DNA of 64,000 bases, taken from positions 741,566-805,565 of the forward strand of contig JADNRY010000010.1 of NCBI GenBank assembly GCA_015501585.1. Reading direction: 5' to 3'. A program made the position numbers and the translations under genes. The stretch is from Rhodocollybia butyracea (Eukaryota > Basidiomycota > Agaricomycetes > Agaricales > Omphalotaceae). Of the stretch, positions 13,795 to 23,854 are shown piece by piece (position 1 is the stretch's first letter; every line of letters starts with the position of its first letter). The notes under the pieces were generated by a model, which saw nothing but the letters and a program-made list of their open reading frames with translations, was not told the DNA's origin and made no database searches.

Positions 13795-14644
13795 ATGACC
13801 ATCCCAAGCGAACAGCTAGCATACACCCATGAGTCCGAGATCGCTTTATTGAATCGGCGGGTCAACAACCCAACTGGACCGCGTCGAATAGCCACATCCA
13901 GCTCTCTGCGCCCCAAATTTTACTCGCCTAGTACCCAACCAAACTTTTTCCTCACGCTTTGTCTTCTGGTTCTTCTTGGTACACGTCCCAAGCGACTGCA
14001 GATGCAATTGGACTCAGACGATCCGAAAACATGGGATCGCTTTCGAGATGGCTTGATTGTGCGGTGGGGAACCTTAGGGATCACTAGTGGACTAGTACTT
14101 TCGGCTGCGACAACCATGTTGTTTTCTGATCGGGTCGGAGGAGGTGCTCTCGTCGCGGCTTTTGCTTCGTTATGTGCAGCAATTGTCTCCATTACATTTG
14201 GGACCGCATTAGCTTTTATTTTTACTGATGCGCCAGCGCAGGACTTCAAGGCAAGTGGTTCGGGTAATGCCTGGGTATTGAACCTGATATTGAACCTATA
14301 CTAGGCACTAGCGGTGCGTCCGATGCATATGGTGTTTCTTTTATCCATACCGAACCTGTTCGCGATGGGGTGCGTGTTCTCTATAGGTAGACTATAAGTT
14401 TACTCAAATTACACCTTTGTTTAGATCAATGGTGGCCTTGTATATCTCAATCACAATTTTCGCATGGACTTTCGAAGAACAGGGTGTTGCTACTATCCTT
14501 TCCAGAGTGGGTACAACCGCTGGTGCACTGATAATGGGGGTACTGTTTGTATATGCCTCTTGGTTGGTCCGAGACATAGGAAAACACAACTTGGACGACG
14601 AACAGTCAAAATGGGAATCGACAGAAGGGACGAACAACTTGTGA
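13795..14644 (+). CDS. Polytopic membrane protein, function unknown
   Basis: Three exons (13795-14250, 14305-14369, 14425-14644) give 246 residues. The first intron starts GCAAGT after an AAG, a strong GC-AG border; reading through instead would give a stop within the intron. The N-terminal 45 residues are polar. About six hydrophobic segments follow: FFLTLCLLVLLG, LGITSGLVLSAATTMLF, LVAAFASLCAAIVSITFG, MHMVFLLSIPNLFAMG, MVALYISITIFAW and AGALIMGVLFVYASWLV. A charged tail (HNLDDEQSKWES) ends the protein. The pattern fits a small membrane protein family of basidiomycetes; I do not recognise a characterised member. Confidence 0.72.
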
Positions 14645-15214
14645 AATATTAGGTATACTTATTGTATATGCCATATGTAGTTATTCGTTGTGACCGGTGG
14701 AAATACTTGAGGTGGCTCAACTCCGAGTCATCAGAGAATGTCATTTCGGGAGATTTTTAACCACTGGCCTGCTCACTTTGCAGAAAACAACGGTATTTGC
14801 TCAGGTTCACGCTCAATGGGATAAGCCTTGGAGTGAAAAGGGGAGAAGGTGCCGCAATGAGGGCAGGAAAGTTGGGAGTTGAAGAACGAATGGCAAAATT
14901 GCCCCAAACATGTGGATTGCCTCGAAATTCAAATTTCAGTCTATTAGCCTTCCAATTGAGTAGGTCCAGAATCTGACAAGGCAGACGATCCCTGACTCAG
15001 CACCAGCCTCATGTCCGGGTTCGTGGATAACGATACCATTCGATAAAAAATAGTACGGGGATTTTATATACTTATTGCTACATGGCAGACAACATAAAAC
15101 AGACAAAAACACACTTACTGCCTTCCATAGAGATAAATACAAAACGAGCTCAGAGTAATAGGTACATCATAACAGGAAGATAGGACGAGATATCCATTCA
15201 GTTAAATTAAATCA
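14645..15214. other. Intergenic between convergent 3' ends
   Basis: Contains 3' flanks of the membrane-protein gene and of the APSES factor. AT-rich stretches such as CGATAAAAAATAG (about 15041) may serve in 3'-end formation. No gene is seen. Confidence 0.4.
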
Positions 15215-18058
15215 TCAGGACTCACGAACCTACAAGACGATACTGTGAGGAATAAAATGCAGGTTTCCTGGCCGGTATACGTACCTTCTGCATAAACCCA
15301 GATACTCTACCGATGTCTACGATATTTGTCTCGCTCTCCATTGCAATTACCAGATTATCCAGCATCTAAGTGAAGAGGGCTCCTTAGTGTAAGCTCAAGG
15401 GTGAAGAATGTGACTTACTTCTTCAACCTTGTCAACCTGTACCCCCGTACACAACGCAACGATCCTCCGACACATGTATTCTTTTTCAGCGCTCGCTCCA
15501 CGCAGTGCCTTCAACCGTTCCTCCAGTAGTTCTTCTATTCTCACGTGCCACATCTTCATCCTCTTCAGCTTGATTAGGGCTTCAATACTATTGTCCATGG
15601 GCAGGGGCGGATCTGGATCAGCGTCGAGAGATAAGTCCGACACCACGGATTCCCCGTTACCAACCAAGGTAGAAGAGATACCGCGGTATCGAAAGGCCGG
15701 CGACATGGATAATGATTTCGTTGGAATGACGGTGTCCAAAGGCATAGCTTCATCGTCTTCGTCAGCAGAAGCATCAGCATCCATATCCTCGTCCAGTGGT
15801 CGGCTGGGTTCTTCGCTCTCCTTAGGCTTATCCTTGTCGCCCTTTTCTGGTTTTTTGACGATCTTTACACCGGTTCTCCCGGTCCAATCCCACGAGTCTT
15901 CCTCCTCAATTGCCTTTTCCAGGTTCTTGACGCGTAGAGCCACCAAATCAAGTTCAGCACAGCGCGATTGCCAAGACTGGATCTGCTTTCTCTGCTCTGA
16001 GAGTTCGCGCGTCGCGGCCCGAAGATGCGCCTGCGTCACGTCAAGGGAATCTTGCTTGACCTTGATCTCTGCTTGGAAATCAGTGGCAAGTGATTGGACC
16101 ATAGCCGTCATATCTGGAGATGATAAGAAATGCATGTACGAGTAACGGGAAGTAACGCTTACCAGCAATTACGTCCTGAGATTTTTGCACAGGGGCTGGA
16201 GCAGCTGGTCGAAGCATTTGAACTAAGTCTTCCGCTTTTAGCCCAACCGACAGTTCCTACAAGAATATCAATTATATGTTGCTCCAACAAGGCTCAAGAC
16301 TTACTTCAGTTTCGACACCAAAGTCTCCGGGTCTCAAGCCCAATTTATTTGACAACGTCCTATTCGCACCCACGTCGACCAAAGTCCTCACGAGTGTACG
16401 GCTGCCAACCCGGGCTGCTATATTCAGCGCGGTATCTCCGTGCTCGTCTTGCAAGTCGACTATACACCCAAAGTCACCCATCATCTCTTTTGCAATCCAA
16501 TAAAATATCTGGTCGAGGTAATATCGCGCCACCACTGCGCGTCCTTTGACTCCGGCAAGGGAGACAATGTGGTGGACGACGCTTTTGCGGGAGGTGTCAA
16601 CGGTGAGAATAGATTGGGAAAGACCTGATTGTAATAATGTAGGCAATGTCTGCGCGGTGAATGAATGTGTGGAGAGGATTGTCCGCATAAGTGCTGTTTC
16701 TCCAAGATGATTGCCGCGGTGGACATCCGCGCCTTGGGATATCAGTGCCTGCATGGTGGCAACGCGTGATAACGACGAAGCTAAGTGTAATGCATTGTGG
16801 CCTTGCTCGTCCAGTATTGTGTCGACATCCATGGTTCTACTACCGTTGTTCGTTGCTGTTGGAGTATTGAACCCGTTGACATTGTTCGTGGGGAACGATG
16901 CGATTTCACGCAATAGATTCATAACCGCTACCGGGTCATCGCCTTGGTAGATGGATGCAATGATAGCGGCGCGTCGAGTGTCTTTCAGAGGCGCGGAAGG
17001 ATCAAGATTACGCGGATAAGACGGCTTAGTAGCAAACCTAGGAGTGTGCTCGGGGCCAGCAGTGGTTGTAGGCGTGTTAGGTTGAGCAGCTCCACTCGAG
17101 CTGCTGTGGGGACGGGTAACGATAGGCGCGGTCACTGTTGCAGTAGACGATGAACTCGCAAGCGGCGGGGTAGAGTCTTTGCGAGCGCGTTTATTTGGCG
17201 ATGGTCCGTCATCACTAGGCGCAGTTCCATTTATCTGGGCACCGACCGATGGTGGTCGAGCCATATCAACGTGCATTGTGGAAACTGGCGCATCTGGATT
17301 AGACCGGGGTCGTTTGAGAGTGTTCAGAGGGGGAGGCGTAGCTGACGGGTGAGAAAACGGAGAATGTGATGGTCCCGGCACCGGAGACATCTGGGTAAAC
17401 CTGCTTGCCGCCGATGTAGAGGGCGTGAAGAGACCTTGTGCTCGGCCTTGGTTCAAAAGACGAAGAGCCGAGCCTGGCATGATAGGAGGAGGAGCAAGGA
17501 CACCAGGAAGATAGTTTCCGCCAAGGCTTCCATAAGAAGCAGCGGCAGAAAGAGGACGGGAATTGACGGATAGATTAGGAGTCGACATTGGTAAGGCTGA
17601 GAGAGAATTTGTACTGGGTGTAAAGTCAAAAAGCGGGGCGAGTAGAGGCAACACGCCATATTGTGCAGCAATATCACGTCCTCTGTCCAAAGGAATCCTG
17701 AAAAATCTCAATAAATAATTTTGTGTTGCTGAGAAATGACGCTCACCAGGTTCCTTGATATTTTCCGTAGCCACCCTGCACGATTTCGTGTTTACCAGGC
17801 AGAATTTCCTTTTCCAAAATCTTTGTTCTTCTTCCCTTGTCAACGCCGGCGACCTTGAGAATCTGCGTCGCGTTTACAAACGAATCACCGCGTCGACGCA
17901 TGACAGCGATCCCTCTGATCATGCATTCGTAAACCTGGCCAAAAAATCAGAAAAATCGCGAGCAAAAGTAATAAAAGTACCTGGACAGAAGAATATACAG
18001 CGTTATATATCTTTACTGGAGGTTGTTTGGCCGCTGGAGGAGCAGGCTGAGGCTGCAT
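15215..18058 (-). CDS. MBP1: APSES/KilA-N and ankyrin transcription factor, MBP1/Res type
   Basis: Start at 18058 ([11 protein letters not shown]). Exons join to the APSES DNA-binding domain: [49 protein letters not shown], then [18 protein letters not shown] and [14 protein letters not shown] Pro/Ser-rich linker holds a nuclear-type basic signal PNKRARK. Ankyrin repeats follow ([20 protein letters not shown], then [19 protein letters not shown]). The C-terminus has a coiled coil and ends [11 protein letters not shown] after splicing, as in Swi6/Mbp1 families. These factors bind MCB elements (ACGCGT) and drive G1/S genes. It shares a 108-bp divergent promoter with PRP4. The DNA-binding domain carries the Asn-Ala-Thr-Gln core seen in active members. 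Confidence 0.92.
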
Positions 18059-18166
18059 GATGAACAAGTGACAAGGCGCGGCGCGTGTTATTGCCGCCGA
18101 AACCGAGAAAAGAGTGAAACACGAACAAACTTAGATTTATTTCTTTATTTCTCAACTCTTTCCACC
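18059..18166. promoter_or_regulatory. Bidirectional promoter MBP1/PRP4
   Basis: Only 108 bases separate the two start codons. The segment AAGGCGCGGCGCGTGTTATTGC (about 18072-18093; quoted parts only GGCGCGGCGCGTG) contains CGCG cores close to the MCB consensus bound by Mbp1-type factors, so self-regulation is possible. A pyrimidine-rich stretch precedes the PRP4 start. Confidence 0.55.
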
Positions 18167-20166
18167 ATGGCTGAGCTCACATTCGACACGCTGATAGACG
18201 ATGGCAACTATCTCGGCACAGAAAGAGCAAGGATGGAAAATCAAGTCATCCTAGACGAGTTAGAACGCAAAAAGAAAGCGCGTAATATCGCTGTACCTAC
18301 AGACGATAATCGTGTCAAGGCACGACTCAGGGAAATTGGAGAACCTATTACATTGTTTGGTGAACGAGTATGTTGGTCAACACTGTCTTACAGTTCAGAA
18401 ATTGATCATTTTTTAGCCTGCAGACCGACGAGATCGTCTTATTTATGTCCTTTCTCAAATCAACGCTGCTCGCGGTGATGATGCCATGGCAGTTGACGAG
18501 GAATCATCCGACGAGAGCGATGAAGAAGAGGTGCGTCTATTGTCTATTTACTTGCCAAACCGATACTCACCGCTGCATAGGAATCTGAATTTTATACTCC
18601 AGGCTCACTAGAGCTACTCCAAGCCCGAAGAAATATTGCAGAATATTCGCTCCCCAGGTTAACATTCATCCTACCAATAGGTTTACAATAGGCAAGGTGC
18701 TTACCCACTCTCCGTTCTTTCTTTCCTTAACAGAGCTCAACAACGGATCGCTCAGCAGCTCATAGATAGTAAGATGGAATTAGGTCGAGTGGTTGACATT
18801 CGGAAAAAAGTGTTCGGAGAAGTTAAAGTGAGTTTCACCATGATTTTCTGATCTCGACTTTTATCTCTTGCACCAGAAATTCGCAATTCTTGGTTCACAA
18901 ATTGGCGACGAACGTCCCATTTCTCAAGTTCGGTTTGCTCCCAACAACGAGATACTAGTAACCGGTAGTTGGTCGGGAACAGTTAAACTATGGAATGTAC
19001 CTGCATGTACACCAATACGCTCACTTCGAGGTGTGTTTCCCCTTCGTTTCGCGCGTCTTCTTACCGATTACAATCCAAGGGCATAGCGATCGTGTAGGTG
19101 GCGTCGCATGGCACCCACAAGCCACACTAAATCAAAGTCCCGACTCTGTGAATCTTGTAAGTGGCGCCGCAGATTGTAATCTGCATCTGTGGTCACTGAA
19201 CAGGTAACAGTCTATCCGCTGATGAATAAGTGGACTCGCATTTACTTGCATCTAGTGAATCACCGTTATCCATTTTAAAAGGTCACCAAGAGCGAGTTTG
19301 TAGAGTCGCATTCCATCCATCAGGAAATTATGTTGCCAGCGCCAGTTACGATACCTCATGGCGGTTGTGGGATGTTACTACTTCACAAGAGCTTCTCCTA
19401 CAGGAAGGTCACTCGAAAGAAGTGTATTCGATTGACTTTCAACACGACGGCGCCCTAGTGGCTTCTGGGTACGCATTTCATTCGCCCAACGATTAAACTA
19501 ATCATTGTTATACAGTGGACTTGACGCAATCGGCCGCGTTTGGGACCTCCGTACTGGTCGAACAGCAATGGTCCTAGACGGACATGTACAAGGCATCTAT
19601 GCCATAGGTTTCTCCCCTAATGGGTTCGGATGATTCAGCCTCATCAGGACTATTCGACTTACTTCTTTCCTTGTTTCTCCAGGTACCAAATAGCCACCGG
19701 GGCTGGAGACGACACGATTCGAATCTGGGACATGCGATCATTAAAATCACTTTATACTATTCCCGGGCATACATCCAATGTTTCAGATGTACGGTTCTTC
19801 CAAGCCAACGATATGTTCTTCAAGAAACCATCTCAAAAACAAGAACCAACGTCGCCGGACCTACATGGGGATACAGAAATGGATACAGAAATTGACCAAG
19901 TGAAGGTCGATAACCCCAGCGATCCATCTTCAGCCGTCCCAACGTTCACCCCTGAAGAAGAATGGTCTTATCGCTCCGGACTATTCTTTGCCTCGTCAGG
20001 ATACGATGGCTACGTGAAGATTTGGAGTGCGGACGATTGGCAGCTCCTGCGTACTCTGACGACAGATTCGGGTAAAGTTATGTCGGTTGATATCTCGAGT
20101 GATGGACATATGATTGGTGCTGGAACGTATAACCGTAATTTCCAGTTGTATAGTGATCTGGAGTAG
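18167..20166 (+). CDS. PRP4: U4/U6 snRNP protein Prp4, WD40 repeats
   Basis: The first exon encodes [17 protein letters not shown] and the splicing factor motif region ([33 protein letters not shown]), which continues across the intron as [16 protein letters not shown]. Small exons then give an acidic linker and [20 protein letters not shown]. Seven WD40 blades follow, for example [71 protein letters not shown] and [18 protein letters not shown]. Order and motifs match Prp4 (PRPF4), a U4/U6-specific protein that binds Prp3 and is needed to assemble the tri-snRNP. An insert of about 40 residues rich in Gln, Asp and Glu interrupts the last but one blade. The stop is at 20164-20166. Confidence 0.93.
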
Positions 20167-20654
20167 CGAACCTGCGAGTTCGTTAGCTTCGAAAGTGGCG
20201 CCTTCTTATAGTTACAATTGCCCATCAATTGTATGCCATTTTGATACGAAAGCGAAATGGTCTGATCAACCACAGCGTCGTTTTGTCCATACTGAGCTTA
20301 TGAGTTGAAGAGCCCATACTATTTTAGGCGCAGTAAACCAAGCATACTGGACACGTATATGGTGTATGTGTGGCTGGGCCAAGTGGGAAGCGAACATATT
20401 CCCACAGGTCCCATAAAAACTTTCTGCTGGCAGTAAGCGATAGTGGCAATCTTCAAGTAGCAATCATGAGATTCAGGTAAGAATACTGTCAACCGGGAGT
20501 CTAATGACTCATATGTCACTGAGCAATCTTCATGGACAACTTTATCATACAGCTTCTCTCCAAGAATGTCTTCAGTTGGTCCCTCTATATTTCATTCATA
20601 TTGAACATGGAAAGTGGGGTAATCGCAGATAGTCGTCGTGTGTACGGATGAATC
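20167..20654. other. Intergenic, includes left end of the duplication
   Basis: Between PRP4 and the 7TM gene, 3' ends convergent. From about 20418 on (AACTTTCTGCTGGCAGTAAG) the sequence matches 28077 onward, marking the left edge of a segmental duplication. Confidence 0.5.
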
Positions 20655-22073
20655 TCAGCCTATAGTATGAAGAACAGAGGGTGGTGCAGATGAAAGCGCC
20701 GCATCTGAAAGTCTAATTGAATCATTGTCAAAGGACCTCCCCAAACCAACTCGAACAGCGATCATGGTAGGTGCGAGTCCCTGCATTATCTCAGAGTCAT
20801 TACTGACAAGGCATAGGTGATGGCTCGAGATCACTCACACTGACAATTGTTCCGAGACAACTCCAATTCGGAGCTGAGAAGCTGAGTAGTATGATGATGA
20901 AAAGTGGATAGATAACGCCAGATTCTGTTCTGTACAATGACAGTGAGCATGTAAATCAAGATATTTCGTCGGTGGCACTTGCACGACAGCCAAAGTCCTA
21001 CTGTACCAGGATATGTACTTGAAATTGTAGCGTGTGCGCCGGATTTCTCTGGAAAGCCACCATACTCGTCCAGCTGAAACAAATCACAGTCAAAAAATGG
21101 TAACCCAGGACTCATCCATCATCCAACATACCAATCAACAGTGTCATGAGAGTATCCAAACAAACGTTCACCAGATTGAAGATAGAGAACAAACCGGAAT
21201 TTGAGTCTACAAGACTAATGACTGCATATTTCCGTGGATCATTGAGGATCAACATTTCAAAAATGACAGCAATGAAACCAAGCACTAGTGAAAGTAAATG
21301 GAATCAATACATCTCGCAGTTGAGGAATAGCGCTCACATTTCGTTGAGAATATGATCAAGAACAAGGGTAGAAGAAGGGTTTTTCGAGGTCCCCAGACTG
21401 CATATACTCGGTAGAACTGGGTGGAAAATTCGAGATGATGGGCAAAGGTAGCATAAATTTACAATGGCAAACTTAACCGCACCAGGATAGTATCATTCAA
21501 AACACTGAAAACGACGAAGGGAATGTCAGATTCCATCCTGGCTAGACATGCATACAACGTGAATACTGGGTACTCACTCCTCAAGCAGAAGAGTTATCAT
21601 ATCAATCGCTCTATAATTGTTAGTTTAAGTTTGGATAGTGATGGATTCGTCGAAAGCTTCCTAACGACTCACTGGCCAGAAACCATCCAAGGCTTTTCAT
21701 TTAATGGGATCGTATATAAAATTGCGTACGCCTCCTCGACTAGTTCATAGAATATGCTTATTGTTGCTAAAATGAAAGAAGCTATGGTCGCAGGAAAGAT
21801 AAACTTTTTGATAGAAGAGATGTGGAATTTTTGTGGTAGAATCCAGATCGCAAGCCCGAAAAGAACAGTATAGGTACCTTTAAGGAATAATTGAATAAGG
21901 TTCATAATAAAATAATGTCGACCGTGCACCTTGATGCGGGACGAACCATAGAGCATGCATTCAGCCTAGAACAAGTTATCCTCAGGCTGAACGGTCAGAA
22001 ATGACGAGTCAGGACACACCATTATTACGATGAGTCGAAGGCGTAAAGGAATGGTAGGATCTATGCCGGACAT
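20655..22073 (-). CDS. Fungal 7TM-type integral membrane protein, intact paralogue
   Basis: Start at 22073 (MSGIDPTIPLRLRLIVIM); a chain of short exons can be spliced to a stop at 20655. Hydrophobic segments include HYFIMNLIQLFLKGTYTVLF, FPATIASFILATISIFYEL, TLLLPLFLIIFSTK, LGFIAVIFEMLIL, NLVNVCLDTLMTLLI, and ESGVIYPLFIIILLSF. Typical family motifs are YRVYAVWGPRK, AGRVWWLSREIRR, ESGVIYP and GLAPTMIAVRVGLGRS. I know these from a large agaricomycete family of seven-helix proteins with no assigned ligand. The frame stays open, unlike the copy at 28378-29842, so this is the probable functional member. Borders of the smallest exons are my reading and could shift. Confidence 0.72.
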
Positions 22074-23121
22074 GGTTTCAACAGCAGTTAACAGTGACTC
22101 GAAAGTAAAATGAAAAGGGGAAGGGGGAGGGCAAAAGGGAGGGAGGCAGTAATCAAAAGGAATTTCCAGCGTGACTGTAAGTTTCTCGTACCCGCTTCTT
22201 ATCAACCAGCTATGACATATCTGATCCTCGTTAAGTATCTATTTTGGTGGTTCAATATTCCTTCCTATATAGTCTCGAGAAACTGTCACTGACCATCTCA
22301 TCTACGAGCCTGAGACTTATTATTGACTTGATGAGTTCTGCGTAAGCATTTTCGTACCCATCGAGTTCGTTGCTGTCATGATTCTGGATCAACTGAAGGT
22401 GACCGCACTCTATAGTGATTAATTGAAAGTTGCAGTCAATCTTCAATGCCAATCCTTCTATCTTATCCTCTTGCACGTCCTCTTGCATGTAGCATACACC
22501 AAACTTGCAGTTGAACGGTTTGAACCCAGCTGGAGTTAATGAGAGCAAAAAAGGGCTGAACGAACAAGTCAGAGAGGTTTCGCGCATAAGCTGCGACTTC
22601 TCTTAGAGGGAACTGCTTTGGGCCTGGGGATGTAGAACACTTTGACCTTAGACTGATGATCCGCACTGTGATAGATTTGACGCATTTTATGGTCCGCGGA
22701 TTATTGAGGAGTGCTTTGAAGAACACCAGAACCGCTGTGGAAGCCTATTGAGGCGTTTGTACATACGTACGGCTGTTAGAAATTTGAAACCTTTCAGAGT
22801 CTTTGAATATTGAACCTTCGAGTTTTATTGCACTGTTCAACCTTTATCTAAAGCCAAAAGATAAAATATGGATCAATTGTTGTTGACGTGGAGGGGGGTT
22901 TTCGATACGTCAAGAGTGATCCAGTCTCGTTTCTTCTCGAATATATAGACGTTTATGTCTCGCAAGAAAAGCTGAAAGAGTAAGAGCGTTGCTTTGCTGC
23001 TAGCGGATCACAACAGATCACAACACGGCACATATATTTTGCCTGCCTAGCTAAGTGCTGGACGACGTGACATGACGCGCGCGTTATGTAACTTTACCTT
23101 TGCTCTTTTTTTGAATCAACG
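22074..23121. other. Duplicated upstream region with ORF remnants
   Basis: Between the 7TM gene and the YVC1 stub. Minus-strand frames at 22252-22587 and 22463-22726 (FFKALLNNPRTIKCVKSITV) look like the middle of an F-box/leucine-rich protein, but no start, F-box or continuous frame can be built. The same remnant lies upstream of the right copy (30437-30733) with different breaks. The last 250 bases correspond to the YVC1 promoter at 30840-31108. Confidence 0.4.
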
Positions 23122-23314
23122 ATGTCGGAGAGGCCAGGCCAGGCTCTTCTCTTACTGTGAGCTCCCGAGTAACTGCAACCGTTTCCTGTATACTTTCTAA
23201 ATCAGGAATTCTTTCCAAAGGCGAGAAGTTGAAGCGACACCAGTAGTTACAGCAGTACACAGTATTCGTTCCGTAAGATTATAGCAGATTATAGCATTGC
23301 TTATATTTCAACAG
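23122..23314 (+). pseudogene. Truncated 5' end of a YVC1 copy
   Basis: The ATG at 23122 begins MSE as in the intact gene (31109). An insertion of GGCCA-type sequence disturbs exon 1, which then reaches TGA, although TGA overlaps the GTGAGC donor. Intron 1 and an exon 2 equivalent follow (23221-23272, reading EVEATPVV then HSIRS). The match stops inside intron 2 and no further YVC1 exon exists here. It is a non-functional stub produced by duplication and truncation. Confidence 0.8.
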
Positions 23315-23340
23315 AGTTCGACTTCCAGGCATGTCGTTAT

Positions 23341-23730
23341 TGCAGTTGAGTATAGAAATCTTAGTTTCAGACGAACAGAGCAAAGAGGTGCACCGCAAAG
23401 CCTCTTAAGTACCTCCATATCTCGTGCTTCATGCGCAGCTCTAAGTTTTTTTAAGTTTTTAAGTTAATTCAAAATATTCACCTCCATAACGTTGAGCTAA
23501 AAAGGTGGCTAGTGAATATCTCCGAGAGGTTTCGTGTGCCGTCTTTTATCTAAAGAACAAGGTCTTGTGCCTGCCAAATGAGATGTCTCGGAATCGAGAA
23601 CAAAAAATGCTGTACCTTCAAACAAGGTCACTGCGACAAGGCAACAACTCGGAAGTTCTTTGAATGATAGATACAGAAGAACAACCCCACAATTCGGTTG
23701 TAGGTCCCTCCATCAAGCACCCGTCAACTT
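23341..23730 (-). pseudogene. Truncated 5' end of the neighbouring P-loop NTPase gene
   Basis: Direct copy of 26719-27255, which covers the first exon and promoter of the NTPase gene. An internal segment corresponding to about 26840-26950 is missing. The rest of the gene is absent: the match begins right after the end of the YVC1 stub, so a junction fuses two gene fragments head to tail. Frames are interrupted. Confidence 0.7.
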
Positions 23731-23854
23731 CTTTCTCCCACTACAACTAGTTTAAGAAGTGAATGAAAATACATGAAATTAAAATAACACAGATGTAAAA
23801 AGTCCCCCAACAAAACATGACTTTGGACATGACTTTAGAAGACTAGGAACGAAG

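Larger units (their letters stand above)
20418..23314 (+). repeat. Segmental duplication, left copy
   Basis: Direct copy of the segment at 28077-31284. Matches are seen through the 7TM gene, its upstream region, and the YVC1 promoter and first exons; for example both copies share AACTTTCTGCTGGCAGTAAG at the left and GTACACAGTATTCGTTCCGTAAG-like sequence at the right. Copies differ by scattered substitutions and small indels. The left copy lacks about 200 bases present at 30178-30350. Similarity ends abruptly near 23314, inside YVC1 intron 2. Confidence 0.8.

Noticed and set aside
15429..16145. 238-codon plus-strand frame opposite the APSES factor
   Set aside because: It is Ser-rich antisense of the coiled-coil exon and has no recognisable domain.
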